Made by a program: the position numbers and the translations under genes | Notes under the pieces: model-generated | What the model was told of the DNA's origin: nothing | What the model saw: only the letters and a program-made list of their open reading frames with translations | Database searches by the model: none | Shown: in pieces, positions 1-11,400 of the stretch | Position numbering within the stretch: position 1 is the first letter of the stretch | Layout: each line of letters starts with the position of its first letter | Assembly (NCBI GenBank): GCA_964057225.1 | Contig: OZ059894.1 | Span: forward strand, 10,054,131-10,118,130 | Origin: Auanema rhodensis | Lineage: Eukaryota; Nematoda; Chromadorea; Rhabditida; Rhabditidae | Direction of reading: 5' to 3' | Length of the DNA: 64,000 nt

Positions 1-2357
1 TCAAATCAAATAAGATTTTTATTTATAACAAATAAAGAAAAGAAATGAAATAAAGGTTAGATGAGGTTGTTTTGAATGATTTCATACGTAAATATGCGGG
101 TGTACACAAATAGAAAAAGGTATAATTAGTATAAATAAGTTGATTAGAAGGTTGTTTCACAACTTTTTTACACTTCAATCTTTTCACTTTCTTTATTTAA
201 TCTATATAGTTTTATATAATTAGTTACATAGTTATAGTAAGCAGTAGCGTATAGTAGAGCTGAGTTACGAGTTAAGGGGCAAAGATTAGGGAATTATCTT
301 TTACTAAGGAAATTAGTTGAAATTCCTTCTTAATATTTGTGATAACAAGTGAAATTGTTCACTGGATTTGCAACTTTTAAGGTTTGAACATGGTTGCGAA
401 ATGATGTTGATTAGTAAAGCAACTTGCCGAGAAGAGGACATGATTATCACAACTTTTCTAAAAATAGTTGGGGAAATACGTATTGGGAGGTTAATATTGG
501 TCTTTAATACTAGACTTTTGATACAATGAATAGGGATTGACAACGGATTTTGAGATTTAGAAATGCATAAAGAACTAGAGAGATAGAGAGAGATAGCAAG
601 AGAGATAGCAAGAGAGAGAGAGCGACTGTGGTGAGAACTCTTTGAATTTCACAGTATGATGCCTGCTGCTCTATGGATGTAGTTCATGAACTGGCCAACG
701 ATAGTTTCAGAAATGATACTGATGAAGAATATTATGTTTAACAACGTCAAAGTAAATGATAAGTTGCCAATATAAGTTCTGATTGAAGAATGAAGACATT
801 AAAGTTGAAAACGGTGGAATTGCAGGACGAGAAACAAGGTTCAAATACCATTCAATCAATATGACCACGAGAGAATGATGTTAAAGACATACGAAGATCA
901 ATTATAGAATGTAAATTTCCATAAAAACGTAAGAGGGAGAGAAAGATAGAGAGAGAGAGAGAGAAAAGAGGAATATTGTGAGAGAGAGAGAGAGAGAAAG
1001 TAAAAAAAAAGAAGAAGAGTGAGAGGACAGTATGATGAAGAACTAAAAAGAAAACGGTTGTTTTAGAACGGGTTTCAGTCCATAAGACGCAAGTCCTTCT
1101 GAATTAATGACGTCATTTTCCCGTGATCTCTTTTCAACCTCTGTGTTCTTTTTTTCTTATTTTCTCTCAGCTTTTCTATTACAATTCCCCTTCTTTCTCA
1201 TATTCCAATGTCTTATGTCTCGGTTCTCTTTCTTGCTTTTTTTTGGCTTCGTTTACTTCAAATTGGACATAGCAAAGGTAAAAATCTACAATAAACGTGA
1301 AAACATTCTTGTTTTCTCTGAGAGGGATAATTAGTGTTAAGACAGTAAAACTTTACTCACATTTATATTAAGAAAAGAAGAAGAATAAGTTTTAATCTAT
1401 TAGAAATAAGCTTGTATGCTGGCTGTAAAGTTTGCAACTTGAATTTTTTCAATGAGCATATCATATTGCGTTTTTTGATCTTATATAGCTGTGAAAGAGA
1501 TGATCGCCGTATGTTCATCATCTTCATCGTCATTGTTAAATCATAATTGTTATTTAAAATTATATTTGTGTAATAGGCTATTTAAAAGAAAACAAAAAAA
1601 GAATAAAAACAAAAAAAAAAGAAGAAATTTTTCCAAAAAAAAAGGAAAAAAAATTAAAAATAATAGATTTGATTGTAGATATTAAAATAATTTGTTTTTA
1701 AATTAAATAAAATAAAAAAATTTATTTAATATAATTAATTAAATGTAGTAATGAAATTATTTTTTTATATAATATTGGACGTTTGCTTAGATAAAATCTC
1801 AAATATCTTACAATTGAGATTGAGGATGATGGTGAAAACTGGATGTTTCCCAGATGCAAATGTCGCGAAAAACAAAAGTTTCATGAATACTCTTGGAGAC
1901 AGAACACATAGTTAATTCAATTATTTATATTAGTTTATTTTATATTAATATAGTTTATAATAATGATGATAAATGGCTTGAATGATTATCAGGAAGAAGT
2001 GGTTCGGAGGGAGGAGCTGGTTGATGAGAGAGCGAGAGCGCCTGGACACGGAGAGGCGAGGGGAAAAGCAAGACGACGGGTTGAAATGTAAGAAAACTGG
2101 AGGAGGAAATGATGTTATACCAAATAGAAACTATACAATCTGAATGAAATAGTTACGAGAAGGGCCGAAAATGAGATGAATGGCAGGATGTTATCAACCG
2201 GATCCTTGTATTGTATTGAGACACAGTTATCATGATTATATGGATGCTTCTACAGCAGGGAGTAACATATTAGCTGGTTACTATAGACGCGAAACGGAAC
2301 AACGTCATCACATAGTTATGAACAGCTCATGTAGACAGTCTAACCTATAACCTATTC

Positions 2358-2360
<3 letters not shown>

Positions 2361-2418
<58 letters not shown>
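2361..2418. repeat. (TC)n microsatellite
   Basis: About 29 uninterrupted TC units, followed by imperfect TC/TATC repeats to about 2447. One of many GA/TC tracts in the window. Confidence 0.95.
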
Positions 2419-2423
<5 letters not shown>

Positions 2424-3304
2424 TCTCTCTATCGATCTATCTATCTCTCAGCTTGTTCTAAATGGAAAGGTGAACGATGGCAAAGAGTAACAAGAGTAGA
2501 AAGAAGCAGTAAAATAGAAGAGAGAATGAAGAGACTGTATGTTATGCATGTACCTGCTTCCACTTGTCTAACTATGTATGTAGTTAGTAAAAGCAGTTAT
2601 AAGCGATGGCTGGTTAAGTGACGATGAAATGAAAACTGAAAAAGCTGACGACGTCAACATTACATCAAAATCAATTAGAACATACAGGAGTTGGCAAACT
2701 TCAAACTTGTCCGATAGGTTTTGATATCTGACCAGTTTGGTGCCGTTTGCAGAGTTCTACTAGATGGGCCGCTTCTTGCCAGTTTTTTTTGTAATTTTTC
2801 AGCGGTTTCATCAAATTCTAGAAATGAAAATGGTTTCGACAACTATTACCTGATAGTAAGTGAAACGAAGTGAAAATACGAGGAAAAACTAGAGTTCTCG
2901 TCCTTTAAAAAATGGAAATCTGCAATTCCTGAAGATCACAAAAATATTTTTTAGTTGCGAACGCAGGGAAAGTTTGGATGGGAGAAGGGGACTGGGTGTT
3001 GATGGTAGAGAAATTGGAGGTCGTGAGTTGCAGCAATATGAATAAGTGAGAAGTTCTCAGAAACAATGTACTATTCCTGTTTTCCGTTATTTCCCCGGAT
3101 TTTTCCTGAAATCTCATTAGAGATATGAGAAAGGTTTTCCGTTCCAATAATTTATGATGAAGTTCATGACATGATATGGATATATATTGTAAAAAACTTT
3201 ACTTTTTTCGATTGATGAATAAGAAAAAGGGAAACAGACCGACAAGATAGTAAAGAGATAATCACTGTCCCCATTTCCTTCTTCTTCTCCTCCTTCTTAA
3301 TCCA

Positions 3305-3330
3305 ACATCATCATCATCATCATCATCATC
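3305..3330. repeat. (CAT)n microsatellite
   Basis: Eight to nine CAT/ATC units, with two more after a short interruption (GTAATCATCATC). Confidence 0.9.
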
Positions 3331-4774
3331 GTAATCATCATCTGATTTTCAATTGCTATATCATAGATTTCTTCAATGGGTCATTATATTCTATCAATAT
3401 CTATCTATCTTGCATGTAGAGCATGTATACTAACTAACTAGCTGCTTTTCATTTTGTCTGATGAAACTAAGACTCTGAGATTCTGAATTTCAGCTTGCAA
3501 CCTTAACAGATTCGTCGTCGTCTTATATCTCTCTATCTTACTTCCGTTATTTTATTTTGACTTTATGTGATACTTTACTACAATATCAATACCATTATCC
3601 AAGCTATATCTCTTGAAATTATTACAAAAATGTCAAAAATAAACTTTTTTCATTCGAAGATTCCTCGAAAATCTGAAACTTTTTACTTTCAATTTGATTT
3701 CCATTTTCTCTTCGTTTACATTTCCACTTTCTAAATTGTTTTTCTCTATAACCATAACACCATCTCTTGTATAATGGTGGCCTTGACTACCTCAAACGAC
3801 GACAACCATCAGTTATCCGTCACAAGCCTCAGCACAAAGAAGAGACTCTTCTATACAGGCGCATCTAGAGAGTGAGTGTGAAAGAGAGATAGAAAGAGAG
3901 AAACCCTTTTATGGGTAATCAGCTCCACCCTGTTGCAATTTTCTGATTGAAAAAGTATTCAGATATTTATGAATTCTACAGTTTTTCATTATTTTCCGAT
4001 GAATTATCATGTATCTTTTCATTTTTCAAACATAATTGTATCATTACGGTTGTAAATCTCATTCTTATAATTCTCGTATACCGTGATGCTTCGAGGACAG
4101 AAGCAGTTCATCAACACTTCGTTATTGTTCTGATAAGGTCTTCTTCTCAATGTTTCATTATATTCGAACATACCTTCAAGTTTTACCAAGTTTTTCATCA
4201 AGTTTTTCATGTCCACTTTGAACTTTATCATCAGTACATGCATACATACACACCTAGTTAACTGATATAGTCAATAGTAATCATATCAAGATAACCGGAG
4301 GAACAATATCCTCCAATCCTTACAGTCTCGTGAACAACTTGAGAGAGAAAGAAAGAAAGAGAGAGAGAGAGATAGAGAGAGAGAGAATGATACAGAGCCG
4401 AGAACTGTTCATTGAAGGTCATTCATCTGGCAAAAGATAAATGGAAGGAAAGTTCAGCAGAAATCTGTAACGTCCTCGAGAAAGATTATCAATTCTTCTG
4501 TATTCTAGTGTTGCCCATCAACTTTTCGTTTCTTCATTCCATCCAATCAACATCCTTTCACTAATCCCGGATCTGTACGATCTATGCTGCTGAGTTTGAT
4601 CGATTGGACATGCCTAATTTGCTGATTCTCTCAATATAATCAGCTCATCCAAAGACTTAACTTCAAGTTTTTCAGTCAGAAACTTTTTTTTCTTTGAAAT
4701 TCGTGACGTAAACATATCTATTCGTATATTTATTCCAAGATTTCTACTTGTCTCATTTCATCTTCAAAGCTTTA

Positions 4775-4790
4775 ATACTTTACAGGAATG
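4775..4790 (+). promoter_or_regulatory. Candidate trans-splice acceptor and start codon
   Basis: The sequence ACTTTACAG/GAATG puts a good nematode 3' splice site 2 nt before the ATG of the tetraspan gene, with no matching upstream exon visible. In nematodes this is typical of spliced-leader addition. A cis-spliced 5' UTR exon further upstream is the alternative. Confidence 0.5.
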
Positions 4791-7110
4791 AGCCAGCAAC
4801 GACCTGGATTTTGGCAACCGTCCAAAATTAAACCCGAAGAAGAAACACCTGAATTACCGAAAAAGTTTAACAATGGCACTTTAACGTGGAAAAAGGAATT
4901 GGAAGTAAATAATCTGAAGCTGAAACTTTGATATTCAATTTCTCACCCTATTTCAGCCTCAGGAATCTCCTTCATATACTCCAATAAAATCTGGAACCCT
5001 TGGTCGTATGACTGCTGCTCCACACGTATTAAGTGAGTAAAAGCAAAAATATGAAATTTTTTGTTTAATTATGAAGAAAAATTAGAAATCAGTTGGTTTA
5101 TTAGTATGTTATGCTTGCAGAAGATGGATCACAAAGTACAGGAACTCTTCGCCGAGCTAGTATTAAGCCAAATCCATTTGTTTTTGGTATAATATTTTAA
5201 TATTTTATTATATATAACTAATTTATTTATTTAATTCTTATTTTATTTGGAAAATTTTCAAATTTTTGAATCTTAAACCAACCAATTAGCATACGACGTC
5301 AAAAGTCATTTATCACGCCAATGACAGTTGAAACTATTCATTTTTCATTCGAAAAGTAGATGAGACGGTTGTATTCTAATCTAATCTATTAGTATTATAT
5401 AATTTATATATTTTTTAAATTTGTGTTACTCAAGAGAAACAAATATTTTTACAGAGCCTCCTCAATCTCAATCAACACCTAAAGTTCCACATTCGCTGAA
5501 CGCTCGTCCTGGAAGTGCAAAGCAAATGGGTCGTGACCAGAAACTTACTTGGGGAAGACGTTAGTTGCATTAAAACAATTAATTATATTGTTATTATGTT
5601 TAGTACCTACTAGCTCTGGATGTCGTTCAACTTCAGCAATGGGACAATCTTACACACTTCGGCCAGCAAGTCGCCAAAGTGATGCTGGTGGACATGGAAT
5701 GTCAAACTGTATGTTTCATTTTCAAAAATATTAAAAACAATTTTGAACGAATAAAGAAGTTGTGAGGGGGGGGTAGGGAGACGGAAAGGGATGTTCTTGG
5801 TTTTTCTTAAAAACTCAGTTATGTCCGATTGAAAAAATTGTTTTTAACTATATCTTTTTCAATTTGTCTGCGGCAATTTGTCTTTGTATATCGGTCCTAT
5901 CTACTTCTCTTGCTGCTGACCCACTTTATGCACCTGAGGCAATTCGCCTCAGTTTTTCTTAGATTCAGTTTCTGCATTTCTTTCTTCTTTTCGCGAATAA
6001 AAGAAAAAGAAAATGGTTGCAAGACTTGTAAGCTGCAAGTCAACTGAATCATTCCTTTCTCATCCACCTATTGCTTCTGGAACTCGCCTAGTTGCAGGTG
6101 TTGGATCCCGCTATCAATCCTACTGTACTTTGCCCAGACCTGAGAATTTAGATGCTGAATCTCTAATGGATCTTCACCATCGAGCAATTTATGATCCATA
6201 TAAGGTAAGTAATTCAACATTATTTTTCAGTTTAACTTAGATGATCGTGCTTTCCAGATGCATATGGCTTCACGTCCACCATCAGCTGTACCCCCAATGA
6301 TTGGCCCTGCTATGCCAGATCCTTATATCAGACCTCCATCAGCGTTCACAGCAATCACAACAGCTCCTATTGCTCCAGCTCCAATGATGTTCATGGCTCC
6401 TCGCACAAAACAGATAGAATATGATTTAGTTAATTGGAATACACTTTCGACATTTGGAAGTATGCAGGTATGATTGTGAGCTAAAAAGAGAATAAGAGAG
6501 ACAGCATATTGAAACAGATACTAAATTAAATTTCTTTACAGGTTCTATGTTCTTTATGTATTTTTGGATTAGGAGTCACTCGTGTACTTCAAGGTGCTAA
6601 ATGGGCAATTGGAATCGAATTGGCTTACTCTCTGCTAGTATTAGTTGCAGCTCTTGTAGGCATTTACGCTGTAAAGAAACGAAGCTATTCAGCTGCAACT
6701 TTCTCATATTCATTAACATCATTCAATATTCTATTATCTATTATTCCATTTATCTTAGGTAAAGTTCATTTAATACATTGATGTTTCATAAATTTCCTAA
6801 ATTTTAGGACTTTTCCCAACAATTCCCTGGACTTTTCCTGAAGTTGAATCAGCCTGGTTTGTACGTGAAAATGAACCAATTGAGTTAGACCTCTGTCTTA
6901 GTCTTGTTGTCTTCATCCAGGTATACACTCCATCATTTCATTCAAGATTTATAGAACAACAAACCGGTTTTCTAGGCTCTGTTATCTGTTGTCATCAGTT
7001 GTAGTGGATGTCGTTCAATGGGTAATGTATGCCATGTGCTAGAAGAAGTTAAACTTCAAGCTGATATGCATAGAGCATTCAGTAATTCTCCAATTCCACC
7101 AAAGCAGTAA
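4788..7110 (+). CDS. Tetraspan (4-TM) membrane protein, function unknown
   Basis: Ten exons encode 416 aa: 4788-4904, 4957-5032, 5121-5186, 5455-5559, 5604-5708, 6098-6204, 6258-6467, 6542-6758, 6808-6920, 6976-7110. All join in frame. Residues 1-255 are cytosolic-looking, rich in Pro, Ser and Arg. Four hydrophobic segments follow at about 263-282, 288-306, 318-342 and 368-390, then a short polar tail ending PIPPKQ. A TM1 Cys pair (CSLC) and a CSGC motif after TM4 are visible. The layout, a long N-terminus before four helices clustered at the C-terminus, resembles MARVEL/MS4A-like tetraspans, but I do not recognise the family. Exon 6 is the weakest boundary: the frame forces acceptor TTGCAG at 6097, not the in-frame ATG at 6013. 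The gene is convergent with the RhoGEF gene. Alternative last exons are listed separately. Confidence 0.82.
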
Positions 7111-7442
7111 ACATATCAATTCATTCGAATATGAGATGAAATTCAAATTTTCTTCTAAGAATTATACAAAAATTCTAGAATTCACATTATATAATACTAT
7201 ACTATATTATATATAATTAACGATTTCTTATAATAATAATAATATTTTCTGTTTATTTTTGTTTTTTTTTCTTCTTTTTCTTTATTTACTCATCATTTTC
7301 TTTATTCTCTTTATACTTCTTGATATACCTCTTACTACCCCACCTACTACTACGTAGACCAACGTCCTTTCCATAAATAGCCATTCCCCCCCATATGCAT
7401 GTATGTTATGAATCAATTTTCATATTGAAATTATAAATTAAA

Positions 7443-7448
7443 AATAAA
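7443..7448 (+). terminator. Possible poly(A) signal
   Basis: AATAAA 333 nt after the stop at 7110, in a very AT-rich stretch, so it may be chance. Confidence 0.25.
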
Positions 7449-7696
7449 AAATATTTTTATAAATATATAAATATTAATTTTATTTATCATCAATACATAT
7501 TTTTCTTTTTTTTTTTCGTTTCGACTGTTTCAATATTCAAGCGAATTTCAGTAGATGGTATGTGTGTTATATACATAAAATAATAGAAATATATACGTGA
7601 TTTTGAATATTTTCAAAATTCATTTCTATACAACATGGAAAAGAGAGAAAATTCTTCTTTTTTTTCTAACAAAAAATACATCTTTCTCTTTTCCAG

Positions 7697-7723
7697 GCTG
7701 TCAGAATCAATTTTGAAGTTTGA
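7697..7723 (+). CDS. Possible alternative last exon A of tetraspan gene
   Basis: A strong acceptor (CTTTTCCAG) at 7696 opens a frame of eight codons, AVRINFEV, then a stop. In phase 0 it could follow exon 9 or a shortened exon 10 ending at 7026 (AAT/gtatgc). Too short to judge by codon use. Confidence 0.2.
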   Translation, partial: AVRINFEV

Positions 7724-7875
7724 AGAAGAGAGGGGATGGGGGGGGGGACAACGAAGGGGTGCGCGAGTATGTTATCCCCTGTGGATCATGCTAACTGGGT
7801 TATATTTCTCTTGTCATTGTCTTTGAGAACTGAATATGATTCGATGTTTGAAAAAAAATGAATGAAAATACACAG

Positions 7876-7962
7876 GCACAAATGAGTCTGATTATTGAAG
7901 AAAATGAGGCTTATAAGTTGAAGTTGCCTTCAGTATTAGCTAAGCAAACTTCAATTCGATGA
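7876..7962 (+). CDS. Possible alternative last exon B of tetraspan gene
   Basis: After an ACACAG acceptor the only open frame is phase 0, 28 codons (AQMSLIIEENEAYKLKLPSV and eight more) and a stop. Codon choice looks coding and the acidic/basic composition suits a cytosolic tail. A shortened exon 10 ending at 7026 (good donor gtatgc) would splice to it in frame after the CRSMGN sequence, replacing the usual tail. Inference only, with no transcript evidence. Confidence 0.35.
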   Translation, partial: AQMSLIIEENEAYKLKLPSVLAKQTSIR

Positions 7963-8267
7963 CAGCTCAGGACAAGGTAGATGACTCAAAACGATCAAGT
8001 TTGAGAGTTGAGAAAGAAAAAATGGACATAATACCGTATACACATGTCATTACGATTGAAGAAATAACAAAAAAAAATAATTTTCGTGCTTGTGAGGTGA
8101 ACAACGATCGAAAGAAAGAGAGCAAACAAGAGAAACATTTGAGCTTCATACGGATCGGATTCTTACAATGAAATTCTAAAGCTAGCAGATACTGCCAAAA
8201 ACAAATTTGTTTGAATTGTAGCAAAAATTAAATTTTTTATGAAAAAAAAATTAAAATTTGATTGCAG

Positions 8268-8384
8268 AAATCTCAAAGAGTTCATTATGAACCGGTGGAA
8301 TCCGTACCAGAAGTGAGTGAATGTATCAAAAGAGACAAACCGGATGAAAACAAAGTAAAAAATGCTGAAATAAGCGTTGTATAG
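8268..8384 (+). CDS. Possible alternative last exon C of tetraspan gene
   Basis: Acceptor TTGATTGCAG at 8267 is followed by 38 phase-0 codons (begins KSQRVHYEPVESVPEV, ends NAEISVV) and a stop. It has no homopolymer bias and reads like a real C-terminal tail. It lies 109 nt from the end of the convergent RhoGEF gene. It could be a third alternative tail, or the last exon of a gene I cannot see. Confidence 0.35.
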   Translation, partial: KSQRVHYEPVESVPEVSECIKRDKPDENKVKNAEISVV

Positions 8385-8492
8385 AACATTTTCCGAATGA
8401 AAAGACTACAATAGAGAGAGAGAGAAGTATATACAGAGAGTAAAGGAGATGTTGCCTATGATGGCTAAAAAAATGGTTGAGGCAAACATCTT

Positions 8493-11400
8493 CTAATTCT
8501 TCTCAAATGATTTGATCATCGACTTAACAACTCCTACTGATGGCAGAATAGCATCCAATTCAGCTACTTGTTCAGCTGTCAATGGTGTACGTTGTCTGAA
8601 TAGAAATGATACTTTTTGAATAATTTCATTCAATCTATTACTCACCTGGCTGACAATGGAAGACGTTTGTTAAGCTTTTCATCATCATATTTGTATGGAA
8701 ATGGTGGTAAACCTGATGTTGATCTCTCTGTTATATGACTCGTTTGGTCCGTTAGTGAGAAACGTCCACAACTTAGACGTAACGGTGGAACCTGAATCAA
8801 AATTCAAATTATCTTCAAATTCATCGTAGAGGCAAAAAAAGTGATGCAACCGTTTAATGCGAAAATGCAAATACAAACTAAGACGACGTGCAGATGCCAT
8901 TACGTGAAGTAGCACGTGAGCTAACGACACATCATGAAGCACCTGTTATGCTAATTTTCTTGGACTATTGCTCATTTTACTTTTTTTTTATTTGAAATAT
9001 TCATAGAAAATAAATAAAAAGTAGTTTCACCTCGTCAATAATAGCTTTTCGATATTTGTTCTTTTTGATTTGATCAAGTTTTGAGTATCTTCTTTCAATA
9101 CTAAAAATAGAAAATAAATGTAAAAAAGTAGGAAAAAGGGAGTAAAGTTACGTTTTCAGTCCTTCAGCAATTTCTCGACTTTCATTCTCATCTAGGCGTG
9201 TTAATGATTTTGATCGTAGTTGACGTGCCATTTGAACATCTGGAGGTACGGTATCACCTCTCCATGTCATGGAATCACCTCGACGAGTATTCTGTTCCAA
9301 TGAACTTGGAAACTTTTGAACCTAAATGTACAAGATGAAAAAGATGCAAAACTTGAAACTTTGTTACCTGCTCATTTCCATAAGCAACTAACTCTCTGTA
9401 TAATTCTTCGAATGTGGCTTCTATTCCATCATCATTCAACCTTCTGGTAGAACTTGATCGATATGGAGCCTGAAATACAGTATGAATAGCCAAAATATTG
9501 GTTTTGAATGGAAATACCTCATGTCGTGGAGGAAGATTCTTACGGTTTCTGGCCTGATGGTAACGACTTCTGGATGATTGAACTTCAGATATTTCTTTTG
9601 GACTCGATTCAACTGGCATGTCAAAGCAATGAATCGTTGAAGCAGACAGTGTCCTCATAACTGAAGGGCGTTGTTCCTACAAAAATAAAAATATAATCAC
9701 ATAGTTAATTTGATTATATACCTTTTCAGTACTTGTACTTGGATTCAGATGACATGTACACTTTGGACTATCTTCTCGATTTCCGTAATTACGTAAAGGT
9801 GTTGTTTCAGAGATAAGTGATGACTGAAAATATCATAATCAATAGTTAATGCTAATGATATAATGATTATAAAGCATACTTTGCTGCTTCCAAGAAGACG
9901 TGTAGCTGACAGGCTACGTCTACGTGATTCTTGAGAATCCATGCTCTTTCTACGTTTTTCCAAGTATTTTGGAACTTTTCTAGATGGCTTGATCGATACT
10001 GAAATGAAAGAGACTTAGTTCTAAACTCTCATATCAATCATGTAACATACCTTCAGCAAATTCTGGTCTACCGAAGGCTACCTTCTGAGTGTTATCCATG
10101 CTCAACATGAGTTGTTTCGTTTTTTCAGGAATTTCAATTCCATAATGATCGAGCATCATACGTTTCAATTCAGTCATCCAAATTCGTTTTTGTTCCATTG
10201 AATTAGCCAAGAAGATGTATTGTGTTCTTGGATTATCAAAAGATAAAACTTGAAAAGCCATTGGATCTTCAGCAGATATTGACTCATTTAACATCAAATT
10301 TGAAGACTGAATTGATAATTATATAAATTATAATAAAATTAAAAGAAATTTACCATAATGTAATCTTTACATATATAACTATTATTACGTTGTTTTACTA
10401 TTAATAACATTTCTTCAAATAGGAAAAGTAATCGAACAGTTTTTGAGCCAGCTAATCTGAATGATGATTCAAGCAGTAAATCTCCGTAAGCTGATAAGTT
10501 GCTTGTCTATAATAGAATAGAATTCATGTTTCATGATCGAATATGCTTTCTATAGTGATGTACCTCATCTATTTTCCATTTTTGAATTGCTGATTGAAGT
10601 TGTGATACGCGCTCCGAGTGCTCAGCTTTTTTCTTTTCGTCGTTAATTCGGCCAGCTTGAGATGTCATGACTTCATGAGCTCTTTTCACCATTGCCCTGT
10701 CTTCAGGAGACAGTGTGGATGGAAGATTTTTAATCATATTCTTAAATATATACATATAGTTAAATGTTAATTATTCATATAATTATAATATATTACCTCA
10801 AGGAATAGATGATATTTTAAAATTCGTTGAACAGGCTTTAAGAGATATGCTGAGAGCGGTAAAGCATGTCCTAGTGCATTCTGACGTTCCAGAAGTGCTG
10901 AAGCTAGCTGAGGTTGCTGTTGCAAGTTTGTCAATGTGCCAAGCATTCTGAAAATATGGAAATGAGTGATTTTCAAGCTTCAAACATATTTTGCTAAGAG
11001 AAAATTCAAAATTACCTATGGTAATTGGTACAATATGAGATATAATCTTCAAACTTTCCAGCATTTTCGACAAAGCAACGACTCATCTATAATAAGCAAA
11101 ACCATTTCTAAAAATCAATTTAGAGAAATAGAAATTTACCTTAACACAATCTAGTTCAGCTACATCTAATTGAAGATATAATCGACTATTGAATGAATAA
11201 ATTCGTTCTATACATCCAAATAATGATGAAATATCATCCAATGTTATGTTCAAATCTTCACGACGATCAACAAGAAAATTCAAATATCCTTGAATGACGT
11301 CATTCAAATCTTGAACATATGATCGTTCAGTATCAAGCAATTCGATTGCTATACGATCTAGCTGCGAGAGTGAGCCGAGATTCAGAAGAGCTGATCGCCG

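Larger units (their letters stand above)
1..4787. other. Non-coding 5' flank with simple repeats
   Basis: No convincing exon was found on either strand. The stretch is AT-rich with many GA/TC tracts (about 575-625, 935-1010, 2361-2418, 4340-4390) and a CAT run near 3305. The longest open frames (1107-1334 plus, 2905-3147 minus) are low-complexity and have no splice-linked partners. A less AT-rich patch near 1963-2091 holds a 42-codon plus-strand frame of unknown meaning. The region could hold promoter or outron sequence for the plus-strand gene that starts at 4788. Confidence 0.6.

Noticed and set aside
1107-1334. Plus-strand ORF rich in Phe/Ser
   Set aside because: Its composition follows the T/C-rich local sequence, and there are no splice signals or recognisable motifs.
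6013-6097. ATG at 6013 as a start or as part of exon 6 of the tetraspan gene
   Set aside because: No acceptor before it matches the phase left by exon 5, and a stop lies just upstream at 5998. Acceptor 6097 gives a continuous frame. A separate shorter isoform from 6013 cannot be fully excluded.
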